The position numbers and the translations under genes were made by a program. This document shows positions 1-8,800 of a stretch of DNA of 14,887 nucleotides, piece after piece. The stretch is taken from contig JAQUZA010000028.1 of the NCBI GenBank assembly GCA_028691595.1, forward strand, positions 1 to 14,887, in the 5' to 3' direction. The notes beneath the pieces were generated by a model. That model was not told the DNA's origin. It worked only from the letters and a program-made list of their open reading frames with translations, and did not search any database. Within the stretch, counting starts at the first letter, position 1; each line of letters opens with the position of its first letter. Source of the DNA: Candidatus Rifleibacteriota bacterium (GTDB lineage: Bacteria; Muiribacteriota; Ozemobacteria; Ozemobacterales; Ozemobacteraceae).

Positions 1-276
1 GCCGGCTTCACTTATCTGATGCACAACCATGCTTGCACCCGCATGATGATACCAGATTTCGTCAGATTTAAGACGATGCAACCTCGATACCTCACCTGGT
101 GCAAGCATAAAGTAAATCGAAGTCATAAAAGGGCGGGCATCGCCATGACCTTTTAGCAAGGCTTTGTCGATAAGCCCTTCTGAACGATAAACCTCGGCGA
201 ACCACCCACCTTCCGGGTGCTTGATGAGGCCAAGCGAATTTTTCCATTCTTCTGCAATTGCATCGTTATTCTGCAT
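1..276 (-). CDS. DUF985 / Cupin_5 family protein, N-terminal part (runs off the left edge)
   Basis: The first 92 codons are visible, starting with ATG at 276-274. AGGGAG at 290-285 sits 8 nt upstream, which fixes the start. The protein opens MQNNDAIAEEW and continues with IKHPEGGWFAEVYRSEG, then TSIYFMLAPGEVSRLHRLKS and DEIWYHHAGASMVVHQI. This order (HPEGG[WY]F-EVYRS, then TSIYFLL..GE.S..HR..SDE.W..H.G) is the hallmark of the DUF985/Cupin_5 family, small single-domain cupins of usually about 140-170 residues. The histidines and glutamate in the second block are in the usual cupin metal/ligand-binding position. Members are mostly uncharacterised, so no reaction is assigned. The C-terminal half lies outside the window. 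The gene is divergent from gnd across a 284-nt gap. No frame break is seen. Confidence 0.85.
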   Translation of the reverse strand, partial: MQNNDAIAEEWKNSLGLIKHPEGGWFAEVYRSEGLIDKALLKGHGDARPFMTSIYFMLAPGEVSRLHRLKSDEIWYHHAGASMVVHQISEAG

Positions 277-316
277 TTTAGCTGCTCCCTGACTTGAAAC
301 AATAAATTATCTGACA

Positions 317-345
317 AGATTAGACCTTTTTGGTCAGGCATGCAA
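317..345 (-). promoter_or_regulatory. Candidate sigma-70 promoter for the cupin gene
   Basis: Read on the minus strand, TTGCAT (345-340) and TAATCT (322-317) are separated by exactly 17 nt. This would start transcription about 30 nt upstream of the cupin ATG. Each hexamer matches the consensus at 4 of 6 positions, so this is suggestive only. The rest of the divergent gap (277-560) shows no gene. On the plus strand a consensus TATAAT lies at 479-484, upstream of gnd, but no good -35 box sits 16-18 nt before it. Confidence 0.4.
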
Positions 346-560
346 AATTTAAAGCACCTTTCGAATTGCACTTTCCTCTGGCGTAAGCCTGGAATTCAGC
401 GGACGATCCTCTGCTGATAACACTCAAAACGGGCGGCAATCGTAACATTTTTTGCCTCATCTGCATATAAAACTCTGGTATAATATCGAAAAATTGACCA
501 GATAAATATGACCGGTTTAAGTGAGAACCATATTTTCAGGCCTTTACAGGAGAAAAGCAA

Positions 561-1991
561 ATGAACAATCATGCTGACATTGGACTGATAGGCCTTGGCG
601 TCATGGGTGAAAACCTGATGCTGAACATGGAAAGAAACGGTTTTACAGTTGCATGTTATAACCGCACCACTGAAAAGGTTGACGAATTTATCAATGGTCG
701 CGGCAAAAATCTAAATTTTATCGCCTGCCACAGCCTGGTTAAGCTGGCAGTGTGTTTAAAAAAACCGCGCCGGATAATGATGATGGTTAAAGCCGGGAAA
801 CCCGTCGATGAACTCATGACAACCCTGATTCCCCTGCTTGAACCGGGCGACATTCTTATCGATGGTGGAAACAGCCATTATCATGACACCATAAGACGCT
901 GCAAAGAAGCCGCCGAACGTGAGATTCTTTTCGTCGGAGCTGGCGTTTCTGGTGGTGAAGAAGGCGCTCTGGCCGGGCCATCGATCATGCCAGGTGGTGA
1001 CGCGGCTGCCTGGCCGGCCATAAGAGAGATTTTTCAGTCAATTGCGGCCAGCGTAGACAGCGGCATACCCTGCTGCGAATGGGTTGGGCCAGATGGCTCC
1101 GGGCATTTCGTCAAAATGGTACATAATGGCATCGAGTATGGCGATATGCAGCTCATCTGCGAAGCTTATCACCTTATGGCTAAGGGCCTTGGCATGACTT
1201 CAGCCGAAATGAGTTCAGTGTTCAGAGCCTGGAACACCGGAGATCTTGATTCTTACCTGATAGAAATAACCGCAGATATTCTGGCAAAAACTGACAAAGA
1301 AACAGGAAAACCCACAGTTGATATTATTCTTGATACGGCCGGCCAGAAGGGCACAGGAAAATGGACATCCCAGGCCGGCCTTGACCTCGGAGTAGCCATT
1401 CCTCAGATTGCCGAAGCGGTTTTTGCCCGCAGTCTTTCTGCCATAAAAGAAGAGCGCCTGCACGCACGGCAGATATTGAAAGGGCCTTCCGGCAGATACA
1501 ACCGCAATCGCCAGGCCCTTATCGACAATATTGCCAAAGCTCTTTATGCCGCCAAAATATGCTCATATGCCCAGGGCTTTCAGCTGCTTCGAGCGGCATC
1601 ACAAGAACACGACTGGAAATTGAATTTTGGCCAGATAGCCCTTCTATGGCGCGGCGGCTGCATTATCCGCGCCAGATTTCTTGACCGCATCAACGATGCG
1701 TTCCTGGCAGAACCGTCTCTGGCCAATCTGCTTCTGGCTCCCTATTTCACCCAGGTTGTCGCAGAAGCGCAGCAAAGCTGGCGGGAAGTTCTCAAGGTCG
1801 CCATCGATTGCGGCATTCCGATGCCGGCAATGAGTTCTGCCCTCAGCTATTACGACAGTTACCGCTGCGAAAGATTGCCGGCAAATCTGTTGCAGGCACA
1901 ACGCGACTACTTCGGGGCCCATACCTACGAGCGCCTCGACCGACCGCGCGGGCAGTTTTTTCATACCAACTGGAACGAGCTTAAAGAGTAA
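561..1991 (+). CDS. gnd: 6-phosphogluconate dehydrogenase, decarboxylating
   Basis: This 476-residue cytoplasmic enzyme converts 6-phosphogluconate plus NADP+ to ribulose 5-phosphate, CO2 and NADPH in the oxidative pentose phosphate pathway. The Rossmann motif GLGVMG is at residues 11-16, and NRT at 34-36 is the arginine-containing loop typical of NADP-preferring enzymes. The substrate signature IDGGNSHYHDT is at about 100-110 and SGGEEGA at 130-136. K185 and E192, in HFVKMVHNGIEYGDMQ, match the catalytic lysine and glutamate of the family. DTAGQKGTGKWTS (258-270) and the C-terminal SYYDSYRCERLPANLLQAQR are intact. Length is normal (about 470-480). AGGAG at 548-552 lies 8 nt before the ATG. 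No zwf or pgl gene adjoins it. No convincing terminator follows the stop; 2025-2061 holds only a weak inverted repeat without a T tract. Confidence 0.97.
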   Translation: MNNHADIGLIGLGVMGENLMLNMERNGFTVACYNRTTEKVDEFINGRGKNLNFIACHSLVKLAVCLKKPRRIMMMVKAGKPVDELMTTLIPLLEPGDILIDGGNSHYHDTIRRCKEAAEREILFVGAGVSGGEEGALAGPSIMPGGDAAAWPAIREIFQSIAASVDSGIPCCEWVGPDGSGHFVKMVHNGIEYGDMQLICEAYHLMAKGLGMTSAEMSSVFRAWNTGDLDSYLIEITADILAKTDKETGKPTVDIILDTAGQKGTGKWTSQAGLDLGVAIPQIAEAVFARSLSAIKEERLHARQILKGPSGRYNRNRQALIDNIAKALYAAKICSYAQGFQLLRAASQEHDWKLNFGQIALLWRGGCIIRARFLDRINDAFLAEPSLANLLLAPYFTQVVAEAQQSWREVLKVAIDCGIPMPAMSSALSYYDSYRCERLPANLLQAQRDYFGAHTYERLDRPRGQFFHTNWNELKE

Positions 1992-2087
1992 AATAGAGAA
2001 GCACAACAGTCCAGAAAGGCAAACCAGGCATAAGCGGTAACAGCACGCCTGTCTGATGCCTCTAATTGCCGATAGCAAATTCAGGGC

Positions 2088-2116
2088 TGTTCAAATCTGC
2101 ATGGTAATGATATTAT
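2088..2116 (+). promoter_or_regulatory. Weak candidate promoter for the VWA operon
   Basis: TATTAT (2111-2116) is a good -10. With 17-nt spacing its -35 would be TGTTCA (2088-2093), which matches the consensus at only 3 of 6 positions. It lies about 35 nt upstream of the chosen start of the large VWA gene. Read-through from gnd across the 160-nt gap is the alternative. Confidence 0.25.
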
Positions 2117-2151
2117 CCCGGCATAAATTTAGTGAGGATAAGAGGTCATTC

Positions 2152-5100
2152 ATGCATAATTCACCCTTTAAAACACTGCTGCTGTCAATTTTTATTTTGA
2201 TGCTTTCGGCCGGCAATGCATATGGTACAGAGCTTATATGGCAGGGAGCCGCCACAAAAAAACCTCAGCAAATCAACTACACTCATAATGGAGAAAAGTT
2301 TTCAGCTCTAAGAATTGTTTTCGGTCAGGACGACGATTTTGCCGGCATCAAGATTACAGCAAAGCATAAAACCGGGCTGGCAGAATATGAATACAGATTT
2401 TCCGCGAGAGCAGAGGCAAAAAACGGCACAAACCAGCTCATAGACGACTTGCCACAGATGCCGGGGCCGTATGATGTCTCAATTTCAGGTAAAAGTGCGT
2501 CGTGTTCGGTTTATATTGAACGCTTTGCTGACCTTGAACCTTTTTTGCCCGGCGATCAGCTCGGGGAAATTTTGCTGACCGGGTCTGGCAATTCACCAGT
2601 GTCTGTGAGCCCGGAAGGTTTCAAAATTAAACATCCCAACTTCAAAAATGGCATGGAGAAAGGAGTTGCCACTCCTGATGGACGGGTAATTTTCAGATTA
2701 CCAGCTGGATACTGGTCTCTCAAACGTTTTGATAACGGCACCGAGAATGCGAGACTTATTCCGGTCAGCAGTGGCCGAAGAACGGTCGTCAGATGGGCAC
2801 CTTCACAAGAAATTAGTCTGGAAAATGACTCTAAACAAACCGCCAGACGGCTCGAAATCAGGCAAGTCAGCATTGCAATTGATACCAGCCTTGCAATCAG
2901 CCGCTTTGCACTGCCGGCGGGCCTTTCAACTTTTACCCCGGCAATCGAGCATCTGCAGGCATTTGAAAGATCGCTGCCGGCTGAAATTATTGATCTAAAG
3001 CAATCTGACGCACCTCTTCACCTGATATTGCTGCTCGACAGTTCGGGTTCAATGAAAAAATCGATGAAGACGGCAATTAATGCCTCAGTGGAATTCATCG
3101 AAAAATTACCAGCAGAAGCAATTATTGAAGTAATCGACTTCGATACGAAACCCAGACCGGTGAAGGCAAAAACCAGGCCCGAGCTCGTAAAAGCAGTTAA
3201 GGCGATTAAACCCGATGGCGCAACCTGTCTTCGTGACAGCGTAATCCTTGGTCTTGAACGGCTTAAAGGGTCATCGAGACCGGCACTGGTTGTTTTCACC
3301 GACGGATTCGATGCCAATCATAACGATACCGGCCCAGGCAGCAAAGCGGACGAAAAAGAAGTCTTTTTGAAGGTTGCAGCAGCAAAGATTCCGGTATTTA
3401 CCATTGGCTTTGGCGATAATGCCGATACGCAAACGCTCGCACGCCTCGCCGACCTTTCCGGCGGGATATTTCAGAGCGCCGACGAAAAAAGCCTGTCTGA
3501 AGTATTTTCAAGATTGGAAACAATCGTTTCCCGCGAATACCTGCTGACTTACAGACGACCCCAACAGGCCGGCAACGGTATCAGGCCAGTAATCAGCATC
3601 TGTGTTGACACCAGCGGCTCAATGAACAGCAATCTTGACAAAAATCAGACCGGCAACCGGCGTGAACTGGCCAAAAACACTCTTCATCGCATGCTCAGAC
3701 AATTGCCTGCCAATGCACTTGTTCAGATTCTTGATTTTGACTCACAGACTGAAATAACCCAGACAGCTACCAGCAATCGCGCCCGAAATCATAGCGGCCT
3801 GGCAGCATTTAAAGGCGGCGGTGGAACCGAGGTTCTTAAAGCACTCGAAGTTGCACTTAAAGGACTCTTCTCGGTACCATCAAATCGCCGCTACATGCTG
3901 TTTCTTACCGATGCAGCAATCAAAACCCGCGACAAAAAGCAGGAAGAAAGGCTTAACCGACTCCTGGCAAGAATAAAAGATGAAGGTATCATTTCAATGT
4001 GGATCGGCATGGTTGACAAGTCGGGAGCATCACCATTCATAGAAACTGCCAGAAAAAGCGGCGGAGAAGTAATTATCGCCGACAGCCTGGCGGCACTTGA
4101 AGATACTATCAATAAGTTACTGGCCAGGGTGGCCGAACCGGTAAAAGAAAATCATTCTCCCTTTGAGCTTGTATGGCAGATGCCTCAGACAGAAGGCTTA
4201 CCGGTAAGCGTTTCCGGCAACGGGGTTTTTGAACTGCCGCCAATTGCAACACCTGCCTCAGGCACCAGAGAAGCCATAGACAGTCTGCAAATAAGCGTTG
4301 AAGATATGACCGACGAGTTTGTCGGCAAACAGGTTGCGCCCGCCAGAAAACGGGCTGGCAACGATGGAAGCGAGAGTGAAACACCAGTCACCGGAACAGG
4401 GTCTGACCTGGATAATATTGATAGAAGCCTTTCAACAAATGCCGCAACTGGCGATACTGAACCGGGCAATGCAAGAATGACCATAAATCTCGATGTCACA
4501 GGGCAAAACGATGCCTGCAGATTTTTGATCAGGCAGATGGCTCTTTATGAATCATTGAGCGGTATCAAAGCGCCTAAGAACAAGCTGTTTGCAACATTTG
4601 ATCTTGAGTTGACCAATATGCTTCCAGAGCAGGATGTTCTGGTCTACCCTGACGGAGCGCAGCACCCTGCCAGATGGGTAAAAAGTTCAGCCAATGAAGC
4701 CACAAATATCAAAGCCATCCCCCCCTACCAGATAAATGATCTGCGTCGACATCTTTACCTGCGCTGGAACAACGAGCCTGCCTGCCCGTGTTCGCCGGCC
4801 ACCTGGCTACTTTCTGACTCTATTTTGCCTTTTGGCAGTAATGCAATCAGCATAAAACCGGGGCAACCGCTATCAGGCAAGGTAGTCTTCATCGTTTCTG
4901 AAGACCAGGGCCTTACCAATGGCTCAATAGATTATTATGACCATAGTTACGGTCATTGCAGTATGGTTATTGCCGGCAAAATGGAAGCGGCCGGCCTTAG
5001 AGCCGCCAGCCTGCCGAAATCTCCTGCCGGCAAACTTGGTTCAGCCTTCAACATTCAAATTAACGCAGTCGAAGACTTTGTCTCACCATTATCTGGCGCA

Positions 5101-7548
5101 ACTGCTGGCCAGCACCTTGTCTGGCGCACCATCGACTTTATCATTGAATCACAGGTGCAGGCGCTTCTCGATCTTGAGCCAAAATCACGTATGTATCTGG
5201 TTTTACCAACCGAAGCCGGCCCGGTACGTCGACCGGTATCAGAAGTTACAGGCCTGCTGCCGGGAGGGTTTTATGAAAAGGCGAAACTGGCACCAGGCTC
5301 GGCCAACCACTTCAAGCAGGCATTTTTATTGCCGGCAGAACTTGCTGCAAAAGCCTCAGGAACTCTATGCGTCGATATGAGGGGCGAAGATACCCTCATA
5401 GGGCTGAATCCCTCAGAGCCATCTGCGGGCATAACTGAAAACCGCTCATGGGATTCAGAAGGCAACGGCCTCAAACTCAAAATCAATGCCCATGGCAAAA
5501 TAAGCGGCTTGAACGGCAGAGCCGGCGACTGGTATGTTGTAGATGCCACCGTTGCTGACCTTCAAGACGGCAATGCTACCAGACTTGCAAAATTGTTATA
5601 CCTGGGTCGGGCCGACCTCAAAGATCAGGGGTTTTTGTTAAAACCAGGTCAGCGACTTGTTAAAGAAGAAAAGAATAAAGCTGACAAAAAGAATCTCGGT
5701 GCTTTATCAAGCAAAAAAGATGCAGATGGCAACCAGGTTCGTATCTACCCTGACAGCATCAATCAAAAATTACTGTTTGCAGCCAGCGATGAAAATTTCG
5801 TGCCCGATGGCCAGGAAACAAGATTCATTGCGGTTTTCAAAATGCCCGGAGCCGGTGAATATCTGCTCGCAGCCGAAGGTCTGCCTCTTACTGCCCCACT
5901 TGCCAGTCAGAAAGTGCCAAACATCCCTGCCTGGTTGCTTTCTGTCAATGACGAAACCGTGCCGACATTTCCCGAAGCCTTTGAGAAACAACTGGCAGCC
6001 AGGCTGAACCAGCTTGCTATTGCCAATCGCCGCCAGAAGCGAAACCCGGTCAGCGAAAAAGAGGTTGATGCTGGCGGAACCACCAGCGAAAAGCCTCAGA
6101 GCATTAGCCCGCCATTGATTTGCCCTGATGCCAAAGCAGAAGACAATCATCTGGAGCTCGAAATACTCGTTGAGGCTGAACCGGTTGCTGAGAGTGCTGC
6201 GGCACAAACAGGCGCTGCAGCATCGGCCCTGAGCGGTGGCACCAACAAAGCCCGTATTTTCAAGATGCTTAAGACAACACTTTCAATCTCTGATACATGC
6301 AAGACTCCCTTTGAAATTTTTTATAGAGAAGAACCTGGAAAAGACGGCGAGAAGAGCCTCAAAGTCAGAGTCATGGGAATCTGGGGGACGAGTGAAGGCC
6401 AGAACAGCATTGACCTCAATAACTGGAAGCCGGTGCGCGAAAGAATTACAATTTCGGGCAAAGGTATTTCCTGGCCTGATTTCGAACGCGAACTTGATAC
6501 CAGGGGCTTAAAAGATCGTCTTCACAGTATTGCTCTTGGAATCCCCGATATTTCGCCAGAACAGGCTGAAGATCTTAGCAAGCGCTGGAATGAAGCAAGA
6601 ACCGAAAAAGCGCCCGATCATTTTTCGCTCTGGCAATGGTTTGCCCATGCCAGGTTAGCCGCTTTCATCATCGCCCAGACCGAATATGAAAAGAATCTGC
6701 AAGAAAGCCTCAACCTTACGCTCAGCCGCAACAAAACACCAAGACTATTCATTTTAACCGGCTGTGCCGATGCCAACGGCGCTTTTGAAGCTCGCCTTGA
6801 TCTGGTCAACGTTCAACCCGGGATGTCTGGAGATGAACAGGCCGTTCAAGCCTTCAGAATTGCCGCCGGAATTTATGTGACCGATCTCGAAGCCAGAATC
6901 ATGCAGGGATTGGGAGTTTTTCAGTTCTGGGGCAACAATCGACTGCAAGTCATAGCTGGTTCAGGAAAACAGAAAAACACCTGGCTGAAGTTTGCTGCCA
7001 GCCGTGGTGTGAATGAGAGAACACTAAAGGCATTGCGTGCCACCAGGTCAGTCGTCCTGTTCCCGCTCGCACCTGCCACAGTTAATAATCAGCCCTTCTG
7101 GGCGTGGCTCGAAATCGACCCCAGAACCTATGCAACCATAGGCGTTCTTGAAAGTGGCGAAAGGGGAACAATTGCCGGCGAAGGTATAATTCAGGCTCTT
7201 ATTCCCGACGGAGCCGGCCTGGCCCTCGGTTTCTGGAAAGGCGTTGAAACATCGATATGGGGGATGTCAGCATTTATTCTTCAGGGAAACTCCGCTGCTG
7301 AAGCAGCTGAAAATACAGCGAAATTTCTGGGGGGCCTTACAGAACACCTCGGAAAAGTCGGTGATTCATTCGAAATACCGGTTGGGGATGCAAGCATCGA
7401 TCTGTTGAGCGGCAAAGTTTCCCTGGCAGGTTTTTCATCTGAAGGAGATTACTCGCCCTGGGATGGTTACAAAGGTTTTGTTTCCGGCTTCAATGCCGGC
7501 GCATCCTGGTATCTTGGCAAAGTTAAGGCTGCTGCAGCCCGAAAATAA
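2152..7548 (+). CDS. Giant exported protein with two tandem VWA domains
   Basis: The product is 1798 residues, counted from ATG 2152. That start is preferred over an in-frame ATG at 2056 because AGAGG (2141-2145) precedes it and a signal peptide follows at once (MHNSPFKTLLLSIFILMLSAG, cleavage near residue 25). VWA-1 spans about 287-470, with MIDAS residues D296-x-S298-x-S300, T358 and D384. VWA-2 spans about 479-650, with D486-x-S488-x-S490, T559 and D587. Both metal sites look complete. A Gly/Ser/Asp-rich linker (about 728-772) leads to three divergent beta-sandwich-like modules (about 776-943, 964-1094, 1104-1255). A low-complexity linker and a C-terminal region of about 370 residues follow, the latter with WLEIDPRTYATIG (1652-1663). 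No C-terminal anchor or sortase motif is seen. VWA domains generally bind protein ligands through a divalent metal, so a role in cell-envelope assembly or adhesion is inference. The gene is probably co-transcribed with the coiled-coil gene 15 nt downstream. Confidence 0.9.
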   Translation: MHNSPFKTLLLSIFILMLSAGNAYGTELIWQGAATKKPQQINYTHNGEKFSALRIVFGQDDDFAGIKITAKHKTGLAEYEYRFSARAEAKNGTNQLIDDLPQMPGPYDVSISGKSASCSVYIERFADLEPFLPGDQLGEILLTGSGNSPVSVSPEGFKIKHPNFKNGMEKGVATPDGRVIFRLPAGYWSLKRFDNGTENARLIPVSSGRRTVVRWAPSQEISLENDSKQTARRLEIRQVSIAIDTSLAISRFALPAGLSTFTPAIEHLQAFERSLPAEIIDLKQSDAPLHLILLLDSSGSMKKSMKTAINASVEFIEKLPAEAIIEVIDFDTKPRPVKAKTRPELVKAVKAIKPDGATCLRDSVILGLERLKGSSRPALVVFTDGFDANHNDTGPGSKADEKEVFLKVAAAKIPVFTIGFGDNADTQTLARLADLSGGIFQSADEKSLSEVFSRLETIVSREYLLTYRRPQQAGNGIRPVISICVDTSGSMNSNLDKNQTGNRRELAKNTLHRMLRQLPANALVQILDFDSQTEITQTATSNRARNHSGLAAFKGGGGTEVLKALEVALKGLFSVPSNRRYMLFLTDAAIKTRDKKQEERLNRLLARIKDEGIISMWIGMVDKSGASPFIETARKSGGEVIIADSLAALEDTINKLLARVAEPVKENHSPFELVWQMPQTEGLPVSVSGNGVFELPPIATPASGTREAIDSLQISVEDMTDEFVGKQVAPARKRAGNDGSESETPVTGTGSDLDNIDRSLSTNAATGDTEPGNARMTINLDVTGQNDACRFLIRQMALYESLSGIKAPKNKLFATFDLELTNMLPEQDVLVYPDGAQHPARWVKSSANEATNIKAIPPYQINDLRRHLYLRWNNEPACPCSPATWLLSDSILPFGSNAISIKPGQPLSGKVVFIVSEDQGLTNGSIDYYDHSYGHCSMVIAGKMEAAGLRAASLPKSPAGKLGSAFNIQINAVEDFVSPLSGATAGQHLVWRTIDFIIESQVQALLDLEPKSRMYLVLPTEAGPVRRPVSEVTGLLPGGFYEKAKLAPGSANHFKQAFLLPAELAAKASGTLCVDMRGEDTLIGLNPSEPSAGITENRSWDSEGNGLKLKINAHGKISGLNGRAGDWYVVDATVADLQDGNATRLAKLLYLGRADLKDQGFLLKPGQRLVKEEKNKADKKNLGALSSKKDADGNQVRIYPDSINQKLLFAASDENFVPDGQETRFIAVFKMPGAGEYLLAAEGLPLTAPLASQKVPNIPAWLLSVNDETVPTFPEAFEKQLAARLNQLAIANRRQKRNPVSEKEVDAGGTTSEKPQSISPPLICPDAKAEDNHLELEILVEAEPVAESAAAQTGAAASALSGGTNKARIFKMLKTTLSISDTCKTPFEIFYREEPGKDGEKSLKVRVMGIWGTSEGQNSIDLNNWKPVRERITISGKGISWPDFERELDTRGLKDRLHSIALGIPDISPEQAEDLSKRWNEARTEKAPDHFSLWQWFAHARLAAFIIAQTEYEKNLQESLNLTLSRNKTPRLFILTGCADANGAFEARLDLVNVQPGMSGDEQAVQAFRIAAGIYVTDLEARIMQGLGVFQFWGNNRLQVIAGSGKQKNTWLKFAASRGVNERTLKALRATRSVVLFPLAPATVNNQPFWAWLEIDPRTYATIGVLESGERGTIAGEGIIQALIPDGAGLALGFWKGVETSIWGMSAFILQGNSAAEAAENTAKFLGGLTEHLGKVGDSFEIPVGDASIDLLSGKVSLAGFSSEGDYSPWDGYKGFVSGFNAGASWYLGKVKAAAARK

Positions 7549-7563
7549 TAAAAGGAAACACGC

Positions 7564-8520
7564 ATGCACAAACACATTCTTTTAACGGCACTATTAGCAT
7601 TTTCTGCAATCTTTACGCTCACTAACGCAGCATCTGCGGCTGAACCGGCAGTTTTCACGGGCAAGCCTGCCATTGAAGCAAGCAGGGTCGAACTTTTTGC
7701 CAGAACCATGGCAATTGCCCAGGGAAAAGCCAGCGCAGCAACCAGTGCTCTCAACGACAAGACAAATTCACCAGAGAATGCCAGCAGCACGCATCAGGCA
7801 GTGGAAGCCATCAAGAATGTTCTTGAACTCGGCAGTGGCATTTTGAATGCCGAAAAGAATGCCTGCGAGCAGACAGGTATGTCTCAAGCCGATTTTCACG
7901 AGGTCAAGACACGCCTGCTTCAGGTACGCATGTTGCAAAATATGGACAGCTTGAAAAGCAGCATGATTGGCAAACAAAGCGGTAATGAAATGGCCGGAGA
8001 AAGTATGACAAAAATCGACAAACAACTTGCCGGGCTTGAAGCACGTCTGCAGAAAAGCCGTGAAGCTCTAGACAAGGCCAAAGCTGATGAGCCAGATTAC
8101 TTTGCCAGGCAGGATAAGAAAATTGCCGAACTGAAAACAAAAATAGCCAAACTGCAGTCAGAATCTGGCACTGAGCCGAACGCCAAAAAGAGAGAAGCCA
8201 AACAGAAGCAGTTGACCAGTGCAAGAGAAAAGCTGAGCAAACTTGAATCCGATCGCCAGAAACCTTACAAAACGCTTATAAATGCCCAGGAACGTGTGGA
8301 AAAAGATGAAAAATCCGTGGCTGTTTTTCGTGAGAATATGGCAGCCGCAAAAAAACAGCTCGAAACAATGGGGCAGGAAATTCAACAATACCAGGAAAAT
8401 ATGTCTGAAGGCTTTGCCCGAACAGAAAATTCAGACATTTTCAAGCAGGCTGCGCTCGACCTGCCGGTTTTTCAACAATTTCCCGACCTCAAGCCCTTTC
8501 TTGCCGGCCCGGGCAAGTAA
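7564..8520 (+). CDS. Exported coiled-coil protein, unknown function
   Basis: This 318-residue protein is not recognised as a named family. It starts with a clear signal peptide (MHKHILLTALLAFSAIFTLT, then NAASA, cleavage after about residue 25) and is therefore predicted to be periplasmic or secreted. Residues about 150-285 are rich in K, E, Q, A and L with heptad-like spacing, for example KKIAELKTKIAKLQ. This indicates a long coiled coil, apparently broken near 201-207 by a Gly/Pro-containing stretch. The C-terminus (FKQAALDLPVFQQFPDLK) is more globular. A single cysteine (about 102) remains in the mature chain. AGGAAA at 7553-7558 gives a ribosome site. The gene begins 15 nt after the VWA stop, so the two are very likely one operon, and a physical partnership with the VWA protein is inferred from that alone. 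Confidence 0.85.
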   Translation: MHKHILLTALLAFSAIFTLTNAASAAEPAVFTGKPAIEASRVELFARTMAIAQGKASAATSALNDKTNSPENASSTHQAVEAIKNVLELGSGILNAEKNACEQTGMSQADFHEVKTRLLQVRMLQNMDSLKSSMIGKQSGNEMAGESMTKIDKQLAGLEARLQKSREALDKAKADEPDYFARQDKKIAELKTKIAKLQSESGTEPNAKKREAKQKQLTSAREKLSKLESDRQKPYKTLINAQERVEKDEKSVAVFRENMAAAKKQLETMGQEIQQYQENMSEGFARTENSDIFKQAALDLPVFQQFPDLKPFLAGPGK

Positions 8521-8537
8521 CCTTGCTTCTTTATCAT

Positions 8538-8592
8538 TGCAGGCTGGTCTGCGTCATGCATGCCCAAAGCTGTGACGAAGATTCGGCCTGCA
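8538..8592. repeat. Nested inverted repeat downstream of the coiled-coil gene
   Basis: Outer arms TGCAGGC (8538-8544) and GCCTGCA (8586-8592) enclose inner arms CGTCA (8552-8556) and TGACG (8573-8577). The right inner arm, extended to GTGACG (8572-8577), can instead pair with CGTCAC (8627-8632). No T run follows, so it is not a standard intrinsic terminator. It could be an RNA structure in the 3' UTR, or chance. Confidence 0.3.
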
Positions 8593-8643
8593 TTGTTTGA
8601 GTTGCTCAGGAAACCCGCACTCAGAACGTCACGAAACTGCTGC

Positions 8644-8673
8644 TTGACTGGTACATTGTTTTTGGTGTAGAGT
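8644..8673 (+). promoter_or_regulatory. Candidate sigma-70 promoter for fusA
   Basis: TTGACT (5 of 6 matches) and TAGAGT (4 of 6) are separated by 18 nt. Transcription would begin near 8680, giving a leader of about 120 nt before the fusA ATG. It is the best promoter-like pair in the 280-nt gap 8521-8800, which contains no other gene. Confidence 0.45.
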
Positions 8674-8676
8674 ATT

Positions 8677-8709
8677 TGCTCCTCAACATCTGGAGCATAT
8701 TAATTTTTC
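8677..8709 (+). terminator. Possible terminator or attenuator hairpin in the fusA leader
   Basis: TGCTCC (8677-8682) pairs with GGAGCA (8692-8697) around a 9-nt loop and is followed by an AT-rich run with TTTTT at 8704-8708. The stem is only 6 bp and the T run is displaced about 6 nt, so it would be weak. It overlaps the predicted fusA transcription start. It may end the upstream operon or, if the start lies slightly earlier, act on the fusA leader. Confidence 0.3.
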
Positions 8710-8800
8710 TACGCGAATCGCAGTTCTACCGGTTCATTCGGCAGAGTTTTATGACGGCTCCTCGCAGTACATAGATTTACAAAAAGGACACACTCTTAAT

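Noticed and set aside
29..108. Perfect 11-bp inverted repeat ATGCTTGCACC / GGTGCAAGCAT (29-39 and 98-108)
   Set aside because: Both arms are ordinary coding sequence of conserved Cupin_5 positions (MLAPG and GASM), so chance is the simpler reading.
153..371. Minus-strand open frame overlapping the cupin start
   Set aside because: It lies in a different frame from the clear Cupin_5 reading, has no family resemblance and lacks a supporting ribosome site.
2025..2061. Inverted repeats after gnd (CAGGC/GCCTG and AGGCAT/ATGCCT) as a terminator
   Set aside because: The stems are short, compete with each other, and no T run follows.
1644..2078. Long antisense open frame under the end of gnd
   Set aside because: It mirrors a well-conserved gnd coding region and shows no ribosome site or recognisable domain.
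2056..2151. Upstream ATG 2056 as the start of the VWA gene
   Set aside because: It would add 32 residues before an otherwise perfect signal peptide, while ATG 2152 has its own ribosome site.
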